Source of the DNA: Atriophallophorus winterbourni
Taxonomy: Eukaryota > Platyhelminthes > Trematoda > Plagiorchiida > Microphallidae
Direction: 5' to 3'
Assembly (NCBI GenBank): GCA_013407085.1
Contig: JACCGJ010026052.1
Coordinates: 1-64,000, forward strand
DNA length: 64,000 nucleotides
Program-made: the position numbers and the translations under genes
Shown here: in pieces, positions 11,160 through 23,769 of the stretch
How the letters are laid out: every line of letters starts with the position of its first letter
How positions within the stretch are numbered: position 1 is the stretch's first letter
The notes under the pieces: model-generated
Database searches by the model: none
Told to the model about the DNA's origin: nothing
Seen by the model: only the letters and a program-made list of their open reading frames with translations

Positions 11160-12890
11160 TAGCACAGCCTGTTGCAAAGAAACGGAGTTCAAGTTTGTGG
11201 CACAAATTTCGGCAAAACTCATCCTACTTACTATTCCGCTCTCCGAATCGGGTCCATGTGTAAAAACTCCCATCAATTCCAAGGTTTCCTTTGTTCCCCA
11301 ACCGAACGTTGCCATCTGTGATGACGCATCCGGCTGTCGAACTGCAAGTCTGTCTGAAAACGGTACATCGTGGTGTAGAATCAGTGACCTGTTTCAATTT
11401 AAATAGCTGCACTTGGACTCTTGTCGGTCAAACACACAATGCATGACCGGTTTCCTTATGTTTGGACTCATCAGATAGCGACAGTACCATCAAATCCCAA
11501 TCGCTCTGACTCAGTGAGTCATGTTTTACATAACTTAGCTCTAGAATTTGTTGAATACAAGCAGTGAAAATAAGTTTTTTGTTTAGGCTATGCCTTTTAC
11601 AACCCACGCTTCGTGCGTGTGGCTCAGCGTAATAGTTTACTTTTTACTTACATCGACTAACCGTTATTAGATCAAACAAAATGAATTCTATCACACGCAC
11701 ACTTGGTATCGATACATCTTAAAGTAAGCAATGCGTCGTGGCTTGTTCCGGTCAGCACGAGTGATTTATTGCGTGAAACATCACATGTTTGAGGGTTGTT
11801 TACATTAAGCTCCAATCGATTATACGCATACACTGGCCGTCAAATGTCAGTATAAAACAACCTGAAAAGTCACTATACGCACAGAACTTAACAGTGTCGA
11901 TCACTTTCTTCAATCAGCACCTGCAGATTGTGGTTGATGAGGCAGATCGATGAACCCTGGCTGGACAGTTTTATGTGAATTCCGGATTGGTTTTGCTAGT
12001 TATTTGACCGTGGTCACGTTTCTAATTGGACGTTGGCATATTTATGTACAAAATCATGTTGTAGCACGCAGGCTGATGAACATTAAAATTACATGCGATC
12101 GATGCATAGCAATTCTCATATTCCATCAACTTGCACGCTGCAATTGCTTTCTGTTTGCTTGTCACCATCAATTAGAGGCAGTAAAATTAGGTTCAGTGAT
12201 CCGATGTGAAGTAATGTGTGTTTGTAAGCAGCATGACCTCAGCCTCTTTGGAGACTTTGGAGAGAAAAATGTCATCTCTGTATCATGAACTAACATAAAA
12301 CAGAAGCCAATTAAAGATGAACGTTACACAAATATAATGTTGGATTGGTAGAGCTAAAGCTGTCGAGGTTCGCACATAAAAGATTTCACGTCCAACCAAT
12401 AGAGGACTTGACTGCCAAAATGTGGGGATTGCCGATAGCCTCACTTGATCTGAAACGCTATGAGTCCAACCATAGTCATTGTTTTTTTCCACGTCGGTTT
12501 TAGTTCATCTTAAGATTAATCATCAAAGCGGCAAGCTACATCAAATTCCTTAATTATCATTTGTACTAATAAACGTTTATGATGCAATTTACACGAACTA
12601 TTTCAACCTATCATTAGCCTCGACCTTCACAGAGAAAGGGCGGTGTGGCGACAAAGTCGTTGATTCGGTGAGGATAGCACGTGCCCAATCCAGCTCCAAC
12701 ATGGTTAAGAGCTTCCTTTTCCTAGTCAAGTGCTGATTGGTCGAGTTTTCTCTAACTTGATTGGACGATTATTATCAGTTGTCTGGAGGTAGAAAACCAT
12801 TTTGTTCGGATGCTAGCCAGTGATTCGGGGTGCACATTGTAAATGAACACACGAGTTGGATTATTTGAGCCAGTTAACTGTTTTGACATG
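11160..12890. other. Region without recognised gene
   Basis: No reading frame with a recognisable family. The longest open frames (112 codons at 11,950) look accidental. The last 300 bases presumably hold the promoter and 5' UTR of the membrane-protein gene at 12,898, but no clear TATA box or initiator can be assigned. Confidence 0.4.
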
Positions 12891-12897
12891 AGTGTCA

Positions 12898-14172
12898 ATG
12901 CTTCCAAACACACTTCTGGCCAGTATTTGTCACTTGTGCTGCTTGCTGTTCCTTTTCGCCTCTTCATTACCGCCTGAGCAAGAACAGTGTTTTTGCTGGT
13001 TGATCAGGAATGGAACTATTGTTACGGAAAATTACACCTCTGTAAAACTTTACTGCCAACAGTATGTCGAAATCGAACCCCCTGATGATCTGAGAATTCC
13101 ATGCATTCGGTATAACAATCTAGTCAAAATCGGTCCCATGCCACGGGAATTATTGAGTTCTGCCAATAGCAATGGCGCAAATGCTACGATTGAAATAGCA
13201 CCGTGGGGTTTCGCGAATTTATTCTCTACAGAGCAAACAAACATCTTACAGCTGGATCTACACGCGGAGAACACTGAGCTAAATGCTCTCACTCTTGGGG
13301 GTTTAGACAACGTTAGAGAATTTCTCGGTCGAAACAGTTTTGTTCGTTTTGACGGATGCAGCTTCGCCAATATGAAAAATCTCAAACATATGATGCTCAG
13401 TTGTAAAGCAATTACTCATGGTTATCTAACATTCGGACCCGGTATTGAAGTGGTCCGTTTTGTAGATTGTGAGTTTACTCCATTACAATTTCATTGTATA
13501 AGTTGTCTCCAAAACCCAGAGATAAGCGTGATCCGAATAAGCCCTGGCCCACCTTTGGGACAATATATGATAAAGTTTTCACAATTTTCTAAAATCATCA
13601 ATCAAGATATTGATGCGCTTTCTAACGATGTACAACGCTTTTCCATTGGTAAATGTGTGCCCAGGTTTTGCTCTGATGAGGTGTTATGCCGAAATAATTT
13701 GCCGCTACAATTGGCAAGAGAAAATGTGACCTCGATGCAACCAACGTCTGAAGTTCCTTTGCACAATGAAGATTCCAATAACATCCTTCAAGACACAGAA
13801 CAATTCACAACGTCGGCCTTTGTTTCCGATCCAACATTAACTATTACCAGTAGTAATCAGACTCTTCTATCACAGAAGAAACTCACTTTATCTTATGGAC
13901 AACATGTATGGATTATTGTGACAATCATTTGTCTTATCGTCGCATCTGCAATCACTTTGTGTGTAGTGATTAAGATAATAAGGAAAGGTGATTGGAGAAT
14001 GCGTGACAAGCGCAGGACAACGAATCAACAATCTCAAAGACTCAATGGTCTTTCTCCCGCTGCAGTGACGAAGCAAGATGAAGCCAATACGGAACTACGA
14101 GATGCTCTGCTACCAAGACCAGCAGAGAAACCCTCTTCCATGTCTAACACATTGGAGACCGATGCGGAATAG
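12898..14172 (+). CDS. Predicted single-exon type I membrane glycoprotein, family unknown
   Basis: Encodes about 424 residues. I chose ATG 12,898 because it starts directly on a hydrophobic signal peptide (about residues 1-27, with a LCCLLFLFASSL core); the frame upstream is open only to a GTG at 12,892. The ectodomain (about 28-330) is Cys-rich, with several N-glycosylation sequons (NGT, NYT, NAT, NVT, NQT). It has repeating L.L.L-type segments (ILQLDLHAEN, VVRFVDCEF) that could be irregular leucine-rich or beta-solenoid turns. One membrane helix follows (about 336-360, WIIVTIICLIVASAITLCVV), then a basic stop-transfer stretch and a roughly 60-residue tail ending ETDAE. A surface or tegument receptor-like role is plausible but unproven. 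No intron is evident, so it may be a retrogene or the last exon of a longer gene. I do not recognise the family. Confidence 0.75.
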   Translation: MLPNTLLASICHLCCLLFLFASSLPPEQEQCFCWLIRNGTIVTENYTSVKLYCQQYVEIEPPDDLRIPCIRYNNLVKIGPMPRELLSSANSNGANATIEIAPWGFANLFSTEQTNILQLDLHAENTELNALTLGGLDNVREFLGRNSFVRFDGCSFANMKNLKHMMLSCKAITHGYLTFGPGIEVVRFVDCEFTPLQFHCISCLQNPEISVIRISPGPPLGQYMIKFSQFSKIINQDIDALSNDVQRFSIGKCVPRFCSDEVLCRNNLPLQLARENVTSMQPTSEVPLHNEDSNNILQDTEQFTTSAFVSDPTLTITSSNQTLLSQKKLTLSYGQHVWIIVTIICLIVASAITLCVVIKIIRKGDWRMRDKRRTTNQQSQRLNGLSPAAVTKQDEANTELRDALLPRPAEKPSSMSNTLETDAE

Positions 14173-14299
14173 TGCTTTCGGCTCGAGACCCACATCACCA
14201 ATTGCAAAGTAAGCATTCAAACACATCATGTGCAATATGACCAACATTTACAAAATTCGCGTTCTTCCATGTTTGAACCTTGTGTACATAAGAAATCCC

Positions 14300-14305
14300 A
14301 ATAAA
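14300..14305 (+). terminator. Poly(A) signal AATAAA of the 12,898 gene
   Basis: A canonical AATAAA hexamer lies 128 bases after the TAG stop at 14,170-14,172. The sequence between has no long open frame and fits a short 3' UTR. Confidence 0.55.
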
Positions 14306-14309
14306 ATCC

Positions 14310-15375
14310 TTGAGCTATGCTTTTTGAAAAACCTTTTGGCAACGGTTATTTGAATTCAGTTGAATTGAAACATGCGTAAAACTTTGGTAAATATTCACCG
14401 CATCAATCAGCATACAATGATGAACCGGGTTTGGTCTAAAGCTTCTTGTAGAACTGAATATAACCACAAACCATTGAACAATAAGTCTTTTAGTTCCAAG
14501 CTGCTCAGGCAAAAATGATAGATTAGTAATGGCAGTAAGAAATACAAGTATTTTCAGGATCTCGTGAACTTTTCGTGGAGTCTTTGGTACGTTGAACAAA
14601 AACGATTAATACTGAAAAATCTATCGTTTTTACTGTATACTATATTATGTAATTTGAGTTTAACTAAATATGGAGCTTTTCAATTAGATATTTCATACAT
14701 CTCACATAAACCGGATTTCTCTGTTGACAACATTGCGCAACTCTTGTAATAGGATTATCGAGTTTGTGCATGCTGCTTTCCGGATCTTTTCCAGATAAGC
14801 TCCGCTAGAAAGCTACCCCCGCCACCCAAAAACATTATAAAAAGGAAGATTTTCAACATCTTCTTTTAGATTTCATTGAAAAGACCTAAATTTAGACGTT
14901 ATTAATAATTTGTGTAAAAGATCCGCACTTCGGTGCCTTTACCCCCAAACGGACTCACAAATAGTTGTCCACTAAAGATCGGCATGTGTCACATTGGTTC
15001 TTATTCTGCATCACGTAGACGTGCCAGAAATATTCAATACTTTGTGTGTGAGTCTAATCGTTGGATCCACAAAGTTTTCGTTATGATAAACGTTTGATGA
15101 ATATAATCATTTTTTCGATTCCTTGGTATGATGCCCACATATCGGAATGATGATTGAGCCGGAAGCGATGCAGCCCTGTATTATGTCTAACAGTGTGGCT
15201 GTAGTTCGATCTAGCACTGCATACTCGAACACATCTTTAGTCACCCGGCAGATTCCTCCGAATATCCACCGCTAGGAAAGGAATCAATGCGTGGTTTTTA
15301 CGAGAGTCCAAAGCGCCAGAAATTTCATTTATGATTTTACGTTCGAACCTAAAAAAATGTTTGCTCGAAATGAGC
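14310..15375. other. Region without recognised gene
   Basis: AT-rich intergenic sequence. Only short shadow frames are present, and no repeat family from elsewhere in the window was recognised. Confidence 0.4.
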
Positions 15376-15379
15376 CTAC

Positions 15380-15860
15380 GGGTGAATAAATAAGTGTTTT
15401 ATGGTATTTGCAAATTTTTAGACATCGAAGCTAGGTTACGGTTGCATGTGGGCCTGCATTAAATTGGAGGTGGCTAAACGTGTCGGGGCTTGAATTTTCT
15501 TGCCCGCGTTTTTGCATTAGTTGCGGGGCTTACCTGGAAAATATTCCTGCTCTTCTATTGATTCCTGAAAGCGAGGAATAAACTTAAAGATAACAATAGA
15601 AACATTATAACTGTAATTTTCGTAAAGTAAAACACATGCTACATATCATCCAAGGGACAGATAATTCTTTAATACCATAGAAAATATCTATGCGAAGCGT
15701 AGGCATCTACTTTTTTCAGTTGGATACAGTTGACTCCGAATACTTCTTTGAAGCGGGGTGGGGATGCTCGACTTTCGCATTAGTTCTTTTTAGGTTTCTT
15801 AGTTTCTGGAAATCGCTTAACATTTTGATTGCATGATGGTAAATTCTATGAAAAAGTTGA
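15380..15860 (+). repeat. Direct repeat copy 1 (with 16,950-17,130)
   Basis: The block from a TTTTATGG-type motif through ACTTCTTTGAAGCGG...GGGATG...TTAGTTC...GATTGCATGATGGTA is repeated 1.27 kb downstream with moderate divergence. No coding content. It could be a duplicated fragment or a low-copy element. Confidence 0.4.
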
Positions 15861-15864
15861 ATTA

Positions 15865-16290
15865 CCTTACTATGGTAGCGCCGCTTACGGTGGCTGCGTT
15901 ACTTCTATAAAAAAATGGTCGTATTCACGAATATCTACTCAATGGTGGGTTGAACTCGGGAAGTCGAGCATTCGGAGGACCGCATTTGCGGTACAAAGAC
16001 GGTTGCAAAGGAGATATGAAAGCTCTTGGCATTGACCCCACGAGCTGGAAATAACTTGCTCTTGACTTCGGAGGCACTGTGTAAACGTCGTCTGCAAGCT
16101 GGGGAGGAGCAGATAGAGCTCCAGGCTGCTGAACGCAGATTGCGCCGCCGGCGTCCAACTGACGCCAATCGACCGAGTGCTAACTATCGCTCAGAACTCA
16201 GAATGGTAAATGGTAGAAAAAGCAGTAAGCGGGCTCTGTGGGAGAGATTGTTCCTCCAGAATTCAACTGTTTATTTATTTCAAAGCTGTG
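15865..16290 (+). mobile_element. RTE-like LINE 3' end fragment
   Basis: Contains the conserved C-terminal RTE segment in broken frames: GCGCCGCTTACGGTGGC (cf. 7,540), the RRLQAGEEQIEL stretch near 16,090-16,130, AAERRLRRRRPTDA at 16,128-16,170 and the GRDCSS finger region near 16,240. It is 5' truncated and has stops. Confidence 0.65.
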
Positions 16291-17400
16291 CAGCATGATA
16301 ACTGGCATTCCCGTTCAGAAATGAATGGCCAATGTTAAGGACAAAATTGTCGGAATTTTCATGTGCGATTGATTCGGACAGCTTCGATTTTCACACATTG
16401 GGATTGTTTGTGTATGAACAACGGTAATCAGGTCGTTGCTATAGCCACGGGCGGATGACCTCAAGAACCCGGGTAGCTGCCTTCGCTTGGCATGTCAAAG
16501 GCGGCTCCGTGTTATGCATGAGATAAGGTCAACAAAGAACGATTAAAATCAATCGAAACAATCCGAACAAAAAGTTGCATGAACCCGCAAGTGGGCGCTC
16601 AGTATACAAATGAATGAACAAGAAATCAGTATGCTTAAATCGAAGATTCAAGAAATCATATTGACCATCAGCACCTAGCCTGACAATTATCATCGCATAT
16701 TAACTATTCGTTCATAAACAAGAAAGAATTGATAGTAATTTAATGAATACTCACCGTCAGTTAATACACAGGTGCAGTCAAATCGTTTTTTACCAAATGT
16801 GTCCGTATTTCGTATGAATTCCTCAACAATGGAAGCGGTAGCAATAGTTCGAAAGAAAACAGACCTATCACTATCACCTGGTTGAAAATATAGGCGATAA
16901 TCAGCGTGAAAATGAGGAGTTTGTAATGTCGCTAAGTGAATGCTTGTAGGTCGCTACTTACGGTATTTGAATAAACGTTTTATGGATGATGTGGATTATG
17001 CAATATTTTGTTTGATGCTTCTTTTAAGCGGTGTAGGGATGTTCTACTATCACATTAGTTCCTTCTCGGTTAGCTTCTGGAAATTGCTTAAAAGTTTGGT
17101 TGCATGATGGTATATTCTATCAAAAAGTTGAATATCCTTTTTGAGCCACGGAGTCCAAGCTGATGGTTTGTTCGATGGCCGGGAATTTGTGGGTTTTCAT
17201 CATCTTGAGCAAACTTCCGGCCAGAAGTTTCTGAAAATCCATCGCAGCATTCACAGAAGCGCGCTGGTAAATGACCGCACAATGCATGCCCTACTTCAAA
17301 CTGCCGCATTTAAAGTTTCAAGATAAACTTCAGAATTGATCCAGCTCAAAATTGTCTGCCCGAAGTGATACGTGTACTGAAGTGGCTTGCCACCAGTCAG
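16290..17400. other. Intergenic, includes direct repeat copy 2
   Basis: Holds the second copy (16,950-17,130) of the direct repeat described at 15,380-15,860. The remainder shows no gene. Confidence 0.4.
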
Positions 17401-17404
17401 TTGG

Positions 17405-17530
17405 ACTCCGGCCGATGTTCACCGAGTTATGATGGTCGGTTGACGACATTTTGCCAGCATACTTGATGACATCATCGAAAGAAGTTTCTTTTGTAACGTA
17501 AACGGAGAGTGAGCTATTAGGGTATGAGGT
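17405..17530 (-). mobile_element. Degenerate PLE terminal relic
   Basis: The plus strand keeps GATGTTCACCGAG, GACGACATTTTG and TGATGACATCATC...AAGAAGTTTCTTTTG in the order seen in the PLE terminal repeat at 33,305-33,390. The hammerhead core is no longer intact. Confidence 0.4.
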
Positions 17531-17897
17531 AAATATAAGTATGAAAATTTAGACCGTTTCAGCGCTTAAACCCGATTTTCTTTATATCATAATTGAATAC
17601 CCGATTCCTTGTTCAAAGGTTGATAACAAGCGATTCGATAAAAAACACATCGACTTTTCCTACCACTGTTTCACGTGGTAATGAAACCAACCTTGCAATC
17701 ATCACCGGATGCATGCAAGCATTCCGAAACCGGTAAGTGAATGTAATTGTGGGGAAGATGAGGAAGACACGGTTTGAAGTTAACACTTCACACTATGCCT
17801 CCTGACTCAATCGTTAGGACCAAGCATTTCATCATTTCATAAAAAAATTCCTAAGGATCATTATGAAACACAGAACATAGTTCACTAGTTAGATATT

Positions 17898-18335
17898 TAA
17901 TGTTGTTGTTGTTATTGGCTTCCTTCGGTCTATGTCGAACATGCATGTACTTCACAATCGCATGAATTTTCCTGTTCTACAGCTTTTCGAACGACTAAAT
18001 AGTCCGATTCGGGAGGAACAATCTCTCCCGCAGCGCTTGCAACGATAGGCAAAACTCGGTCATGGGGCGTCAGTTGCACGCGGGCGGCGTGATCTGCGTT
18101 CGGCAGCCAAGAGCTGTATCTGCTCCTCCCTCGCTTGCAGACGACGCCTTACGCAATGCCTCCAATGTGAGCGGTCAAGAGCAAGTTCTTCCCACCTCGC
18201 GGGGTCTATGCCAAGAGCTTTCATATCTTTTTTGCAAACGTCTTTGTGCGGTCTGCCCAATGGTCGACTTCCTGATTGAACTCACTACAGTGTAGATCTT
18301 TCGGAATACGAACATTTGCCATTCTGTAGATAATT
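17898..18335 (-). mobile_element. RTE-like LINE 3' end with (AAC)n tail
   Basis: The minus strand encodes KDVCKKDMKALGIDPARWEE, LALDRSHWRHCVRRRLQARE and a GRDCSSRIGLFSRS-type finger. It ends in ACCGAAGGAAGCCAATAACA followed by further AAC repeats at 17,898-17,915. The tail gives the 3' terminus of this family. The same ending precedes the junction at 23,055. Confidence 0.75.
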
Positions 18336-18479
18336 AATGATTATTTTTTAATAAAGTTAATGGTTTCAGCTCGCACCAAATTATTTGGTAAGGTGTTCTT
18401 CGACCGTGCAGTGTGGACAAAATATACGTACATGTGATAGCTGAAACTTGCTATACTGTTGATAGTGTATAAGCCGGTG

Positions 18480-18960
18480 AAGCATTCCTACGTGATGATT
18501 GTAACAGTACGAAGCTGATTGTGGCGTGTGCAATGAAAATCGAGGAAAATCATGCATTTTCAAGCTCAGAGTTTTAACCCTATCAACGTGTGTGTGTGTG
18601 TGACGTCATTCAACAGGCCTTATCTGAAAATGGCTTCAAATTTCCGACATTGTTTAACATTATTGCACTGTTTAAAGTCAGGCCAATCCTGATCGTATGC
18701 TCCAAACCGTTGAGTGTAAAGGGCACAAAATAGGTTATGGGTTGCGTGATAGAAATGCATGCAATTATGACCAGGGTGGTCGTGGTAGCCATATCCAACA
18801 GTGACATCAAACTTTGAACTTTGCTAACCATTTCTTCATTATTTCAAGGCATACGGATCTTGATTGCACTAAACTTACCTGATGAGTGCAAACAGCACGA
18901 AACATGTCCTGGGGTGTGTTATGGAATAATGTCAATTGCGGATTTTATTCATTCTGGTAG
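18480..18960 (+). repeat. Array of three decayed family A hammerhead monomers
   Basis: Three successive units each carry the hammerhead region, followed in two of them by a GTGATAGAAATGCATGC-like block. Core positions are about 18,491, 18,706 and 18,879, spaced roughly 215 and 173 bases apart. Between the first and second lies a TG repeat at 18,590-18,602. The array resembles head-to-tail satellite or retrozyme dimers in flukes. Confidence 0.5.
18874..18925 (+). ncRNA. Hammerhead ribozyme candidate with GTC cleavage triplet
   Basis: CTGATGA at 18,879-18,885, stem II GTGC/GCAC around AAACA, GAAAC at 18,899-18,903, dinucleotide loop AT, then GTC at 18,906-18,908. The core, the A-U and C-G pairs of a two-base-pair stem III and the C17 cleavage base are all present. 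Stem I is weak in this copy (TTAC against CTGG), so it may be inactive. Confidence 0.6.
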
Positions 18961-18999
18961 TTAGGTACAACGATTTGTGCTTCCGCCATATAAACCTGT

Positions 19000-20415
19000 G
19001 AGGCGTACAATTCCATGAATTATGAATATAACAAGCGTCACAGAAAATAAATTACGAATATGTTCATTCCATACGATAAGTTTTTAGACAAAATCAGAAT
19101 CCTAATAGTTCAATTTCAACATCGCTTTCATTACAGAGTGAAATCCACCGGGAATGAAAGGTAATTGTCTGGGGAAAATCGACTCTGTCCAGTCATTTTG
19201 TTTCCCACGCAAATCGACATTTTGCAATCAAACTGTTCGATTACGGGAAATTCAATCTCCTGAATCTATTTTAGCCGAGGCAAAATGGACATACACAAAT
19301 TGTAGACAGACGAAAAATCGATAAATGTATTCCCACACGGCAGCGAAGGTGGTCGATGATCAGTCAACATTCGATGCGCATGGATTATTTCGGGCAAATT
19401 TCTGAAACATTGCCCATATCCAGCTGTCAATTAAACTGTCGAATACGATGAACTTAGTTGACACGATTAAACGTTGCGCGTGTTGTAAGAGTGGGATGCA
19501 ATCGGTGGGGTTTAGGAGGTAAATGCAATTTTAGCGCGTATGATGTTGGGTAAATGCTTGATAATTTGGGAATTGATGTATTCGCATTCAGAGTGGCGAA
19601 GAATTCAAAGTTTTTCCCCACTTCTGCAATAGGTAACGATAAGCTGGTAGGATTATGCTGTAAATTTTGGTACTCACATGCGTGGGCCTTTGCGATTCTA
19701 TGTGCAGAGGCATAAGGTACGCTTGCAAATAGTGCCAATTTTAAGCTTTTGGACGATATATATCATATCATACGCTTGCTCAAGTGGTCATATATTCGAC
19801 TAATCGCTTCGGGTTAATATAATTCCAAGAATTATGTGTTACTTTCGACTATAGATATCGGAATTCACACGTTTTGATCTTGTCAGCCGATCAACAGCAA
19901 AGTTACCGTTTCGAAGTAAATATCTCAGTTTGCTCATGTGAGAAAAATTTTCCCCACCGATAACTATCCTGCAGTTTTTGCTATCATTGCGAAGATCGCA
20001 TCAAGCTAAGCATTTTGATATGTGATTTAGTGCTCTATCTTATGATGTAAACGATTTGTCGTGGATTATTCGCAAAATGACGAAATCACGAGTTCAGACG
20101 CAGTTATATCGACCAGTCAACCAAATGCTCATCTCTCAACTGGCCGGCCTAATCCAGGCTACTACTAATCGCGAGACAAGATCCAACACACAGGCAAAAA
20201 ATCGATTGATCAAGCTATGACTGCGAGCATTGTTACCCCAACAGCGACATGGAACAAAGTTGACCTCTGTGCCAAGCGCTTGGATCCGGTATACAGTGAT
20301 AGTCTTTCTGTTAAATTTTCTTATTGCGCTTTTCACCTGCACGTGACCTGTGATTAAGCCTGATGAGTGTGTAAGGCTTGTGAACAATAATATCTATCCA
20401 TCTGTTTGAAAAGAA
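19000..20415. other. Region without recognised gene
   Basis: No recognisable coding or repeat content. Open frames are short and overlap on both strands. Confidence 0.4.
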
Positions 20416-20419
20416 ATTT

Positions 20420-20685
20420 GAGTGCAATCGGTTAGAGCAGTTTTTGGGCAACCTTTCACTTCTGACACATAAGCTTCATCAGACCAAGGGTCATAGCCAG
20501 GAGAGGGAACATGATTAAGTAGTAGTCAAACCCTCACCACTGATTTGACCTTACCGTTAAGCAGCATATTGTTTGCCTACGTTGTGTCACGTCTCGTAGG
20601 CATGACCAGGATCAGTGGGAGATTTGTCTACTGGTGTGTATCCACATCAATCTAATATCTAATATCTAATATCCATCTGTTTGTT
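20420..20685 (+). repeat. PLE-type terminal repeat (family E), copy 3
   Basis: Matches 715-935 in the same orientation and ends in a short CTAATAT tandem repeat at 20,662-20,683. The minus strand at 20,446-20,482 carries the hammerhead variant with CTGATGA, stem II GCTTAT/AGAAGT and GAAA. Confidence 0.5.
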
Positions 20686-21494
20686 ATTTCTGTAATGCCT
20701 GTAGAAATTCAAATATACATGGCCATCGCAAGAGTATACATTCATCTGTAGGAAAATTGCCTAATGCAATAGAGAGTAGATTGTTGCAACTGGAATAGGA
20801 GCTTACACAAATGAAGAATTCTATACAGGCACCAATCAGGTCTAAATCATTTACATTGAACAACCACCAACCCATGCTCATGAAAAGGTTGAAATATTGC
20901 AACACCTAGGAGAGTGCTAAAACTCCTTAAAGCCAATTAACCAAAGTTGCCTCGAAAAACATTTTGCTCAGTTTTATCTGTACCAACGTGGCAGAGTCGA
21001 CTGAGACGTTATTATCGAATAGACACCAGCAAGCTTTAGCTGAATGGTTGAAACTGGGCACTCGGATGAATCTAAAAGCGATCCATCAGGTTTCGTTGAT
21101 TCGCTTGAGTCGTCCTCCCAAAGTGCTACACCAAGATAAGCCGCGGTTGCTCAAGGTAGTAATGCAAAATGAGAAGGATTTAGAAGATATACTTCTATCG
21201 ACATAATTGCTACATGACGGCAAGGAAAATACATCTCGTGTATTTGTTGGTGTGCCCTGGTCAGAGCGGGTAAAATCGCCACCCCAAGTGAATCGAAACA
21301 AAACAAATGATCGCAATGAGCGCACACTTATGCTCTTAGATATTCCAGAAGCTGACACTGGTTCAGATAAAAAGTATGAATCCAACCACGACATAGAACA
21401 GTGCAGATTTATTACTAGTGCTATCCAAACCAGCAATGCAGCGGTTATAGATACTTTTCGAATCCCGAAGTCACTGAATTACGAAGGTGCTGGG

Positions 21495-21592
21495 GACGCC
21501 ACTTTGTACCCAAATTCTCAAGAATCTTCATTGAAGCCGACTCATCCTCCAGGAGGAGATAGTCGCACAAAAGTAAAAGTAAAGTAAGTAAT
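21495..21592 (+). mobile_element. 3' tail of a short RTE-derived element, inserted in CR1 ORF1
   Basis: GGTGCTGGGGACGCC...CATCCTCCAGGAGGAG...AGTCGCACAAAAGTAAAA is the same tail as at 39,515-39,615 and 55,690-55,792. It interrupts the CR1 ORF1 reading. Confidence 0.7.
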
Positions 21593-22542
21593 AGTTCACG
21601 ATTCCTTAAACTGACAGTTTCGACCGCAACTATGGTGAACACCCTGCTTAACAATTGGAACCAGTATCGATACAAAATGCCATGAGAGATCAAAATTATC
21701 AACAAACACCTAAAAACCGACGCCATTATGGAAGTTGCCGAACCTCGTGGTACTGAGCATAGCGATGCTGGGAATCCTGATCCCAAAAATGGATGTCGAC
21801 CGACTCTATTGTAGTCGGCGATGTAATATACCCACTAACACGAGGCCAGCATCTTTGACATGTACACAACTTTTCTGCTCAAATACTCTTCATCAAACAC
21901 TTTTATTCTGATCAAACATCATATTTTTGTACACAAACGCAAAATGCTTGACAAATAAATTGCCCGAGTTAATCGAGCTTTGTGAAAAATATTCACCAAC
22001 CCTGATAGCCGTACCGGAAAACTGGTTTAATTATCAATTAACTGAGGAGGAAATTTCCATTCCAAACATGTTTCTTTTTCATGGTGATCGTATAGACCTT
22101 GGAGGAGGAGCTGTTGCTATTTACTATTATCAACACCTCACGTTCAGAAAAATCACGGATAATGATTTGCTACTGGAAGATACACATTGGTGGTCACTTG
22201 AATTAGAAACAGGTGAAAACTGTGTTGTTGTTGTGATTTACAGACCACCGTCAGCGGGCGAAGCATACAATGCTAGTTTACTTGAGAAAACTCAGCTGGT
22301 TGTTTCCAGATATCACAACAACGTCCTGATCTTGGGTGACTTTAATCTCCCGAATTTAATAAAAAGCGAGATTCCACCGGTGAATTCTCTTGCTCATTAA
22401 TTCTACGAAATGTTCAACGGAATTCTTCTATTTTACCACATCTTAAGCAGCACTCGCTTCAGAGGCAGAAACTCACGGTCCATACTCGATCTTGTTCTGA
22501 CGAGCGAGGGAAATTCCATCAAGGATATCTACTATGAAGCAC

Positions 22543-23055
22543 TACTACTAATGCTGAAGTGTTTTCAAAAGCTGGTCTACAGAGCATGTTCACTCTGTTG
22601 CGACAGCGCCGCTGCGCTGGCTTGGTCATGTCTACAGAATGGAAAATGGTCGTATTCCGAAAGATCTACTATGTGGTGAGTTGCAACTAGGAAGTCGACC
22701 ATTGGGCAGACCGCACTTGCGGTATAAAGACGTTTGCAAAAGAGATATGAAAGCTCTTGGCATTGACCTGGCGAGTTGGGAAGAACTTGCTCTTGACCGC
22801 TCACATTGGAGGCACTGTGTAAAGCGTCGTCTGCAAGCTGAGGAGGAGCAGATATAGCTCTTGGCTGCTGAGCGCAGATCATGCCGCCGGTGTGTAACTG
22901 ACGCAATACAACCGAGTTGTGATTTTTGTTGCCAGCGCTGCGGGAGAGATTGTTCCTCCCGAATCGGACTGTTTAGTCATTCCAAAAGCTGCAAAACATG
23001 AACATTCACGCGATTGTGATGTACATCCATGGTCGACATCGACCGAAGGAGGCCA
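22543..23055 (+). mobile_element. RTE-like 3' end inserted in CR1 endonuclease
   Basis: Begins at ACTAATGCTGAAGTG and ends after GGAGGCCAACAACAC. It encodes HVYRMENGRIPKDLL, then GRPHLRYKDVCKRDMKALGI, then RCGRDCSSRIGLFSHSKSC, a C2HC finger that closes the RTE protein. CR1 endonuclease reads up to about 22,540 (DIYYEA) and resumes at about 23,057 with LGTSNHSVIVFD, so this piece was inserted into the CR1 copy. Confidence 0.7.
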
Positions 23056-23769
23056 ACAACACTTGGAACGAGTAATCATTCAGTCATTGTTTTCGACAAT
23101 ATTTCTGAAGCGAAAAAGATAGTGAGGCTTAGAAATTCACAAGAAAAATCTATACGATTGCTTAAAGAATTCATCGACTGGGCACCAATGAACACTGATG
23201 TCCTACAGTGCAGGTCATCGATACTTGAGAAAATCTACGAAAAATAGAACTCCATTATAAATATGTTTACAAAGCTGATAAACGGATTAAAATTCGTGAT
23301 CCAGATTCGAACACGGGAATGGATAAAGGTGAGAAACTGTGTAGAGAAGCCACCTACTGCAGGCAACATCTTAATCCTGGGAAATCATACAGTTTGTTGA
23401 GGAACACATTTACTAATCTTGTCCGGAGGATCGATAAGAGTATCAAATCAATCTTCCAGATTGTCAACAATAAGGCTAGGGTAAAGCTAGGCGTTTCCGC
23501 TTTGCTTACTACGAATGGAGCTAACTCAATCACTCTCGAATCCACCAAAGAACTCGCTCAATTTTAATGTAAATTGTTCTAACCTACATTCAGATCATAA
23601 ATTAACACAATACACGAAATCGCTATGAACCCAGAGTGTGTCCTGGTGATGATACTCGGGTTAAATACAAAAAGTGGTCAGGTGCAGATGAGATAACACC
23701 GTTTCTTCTTAAACAATGCACCCATGCTCTATTCTCACCACTCTCTGATCTTTTCATCCTGTCGCAGAG

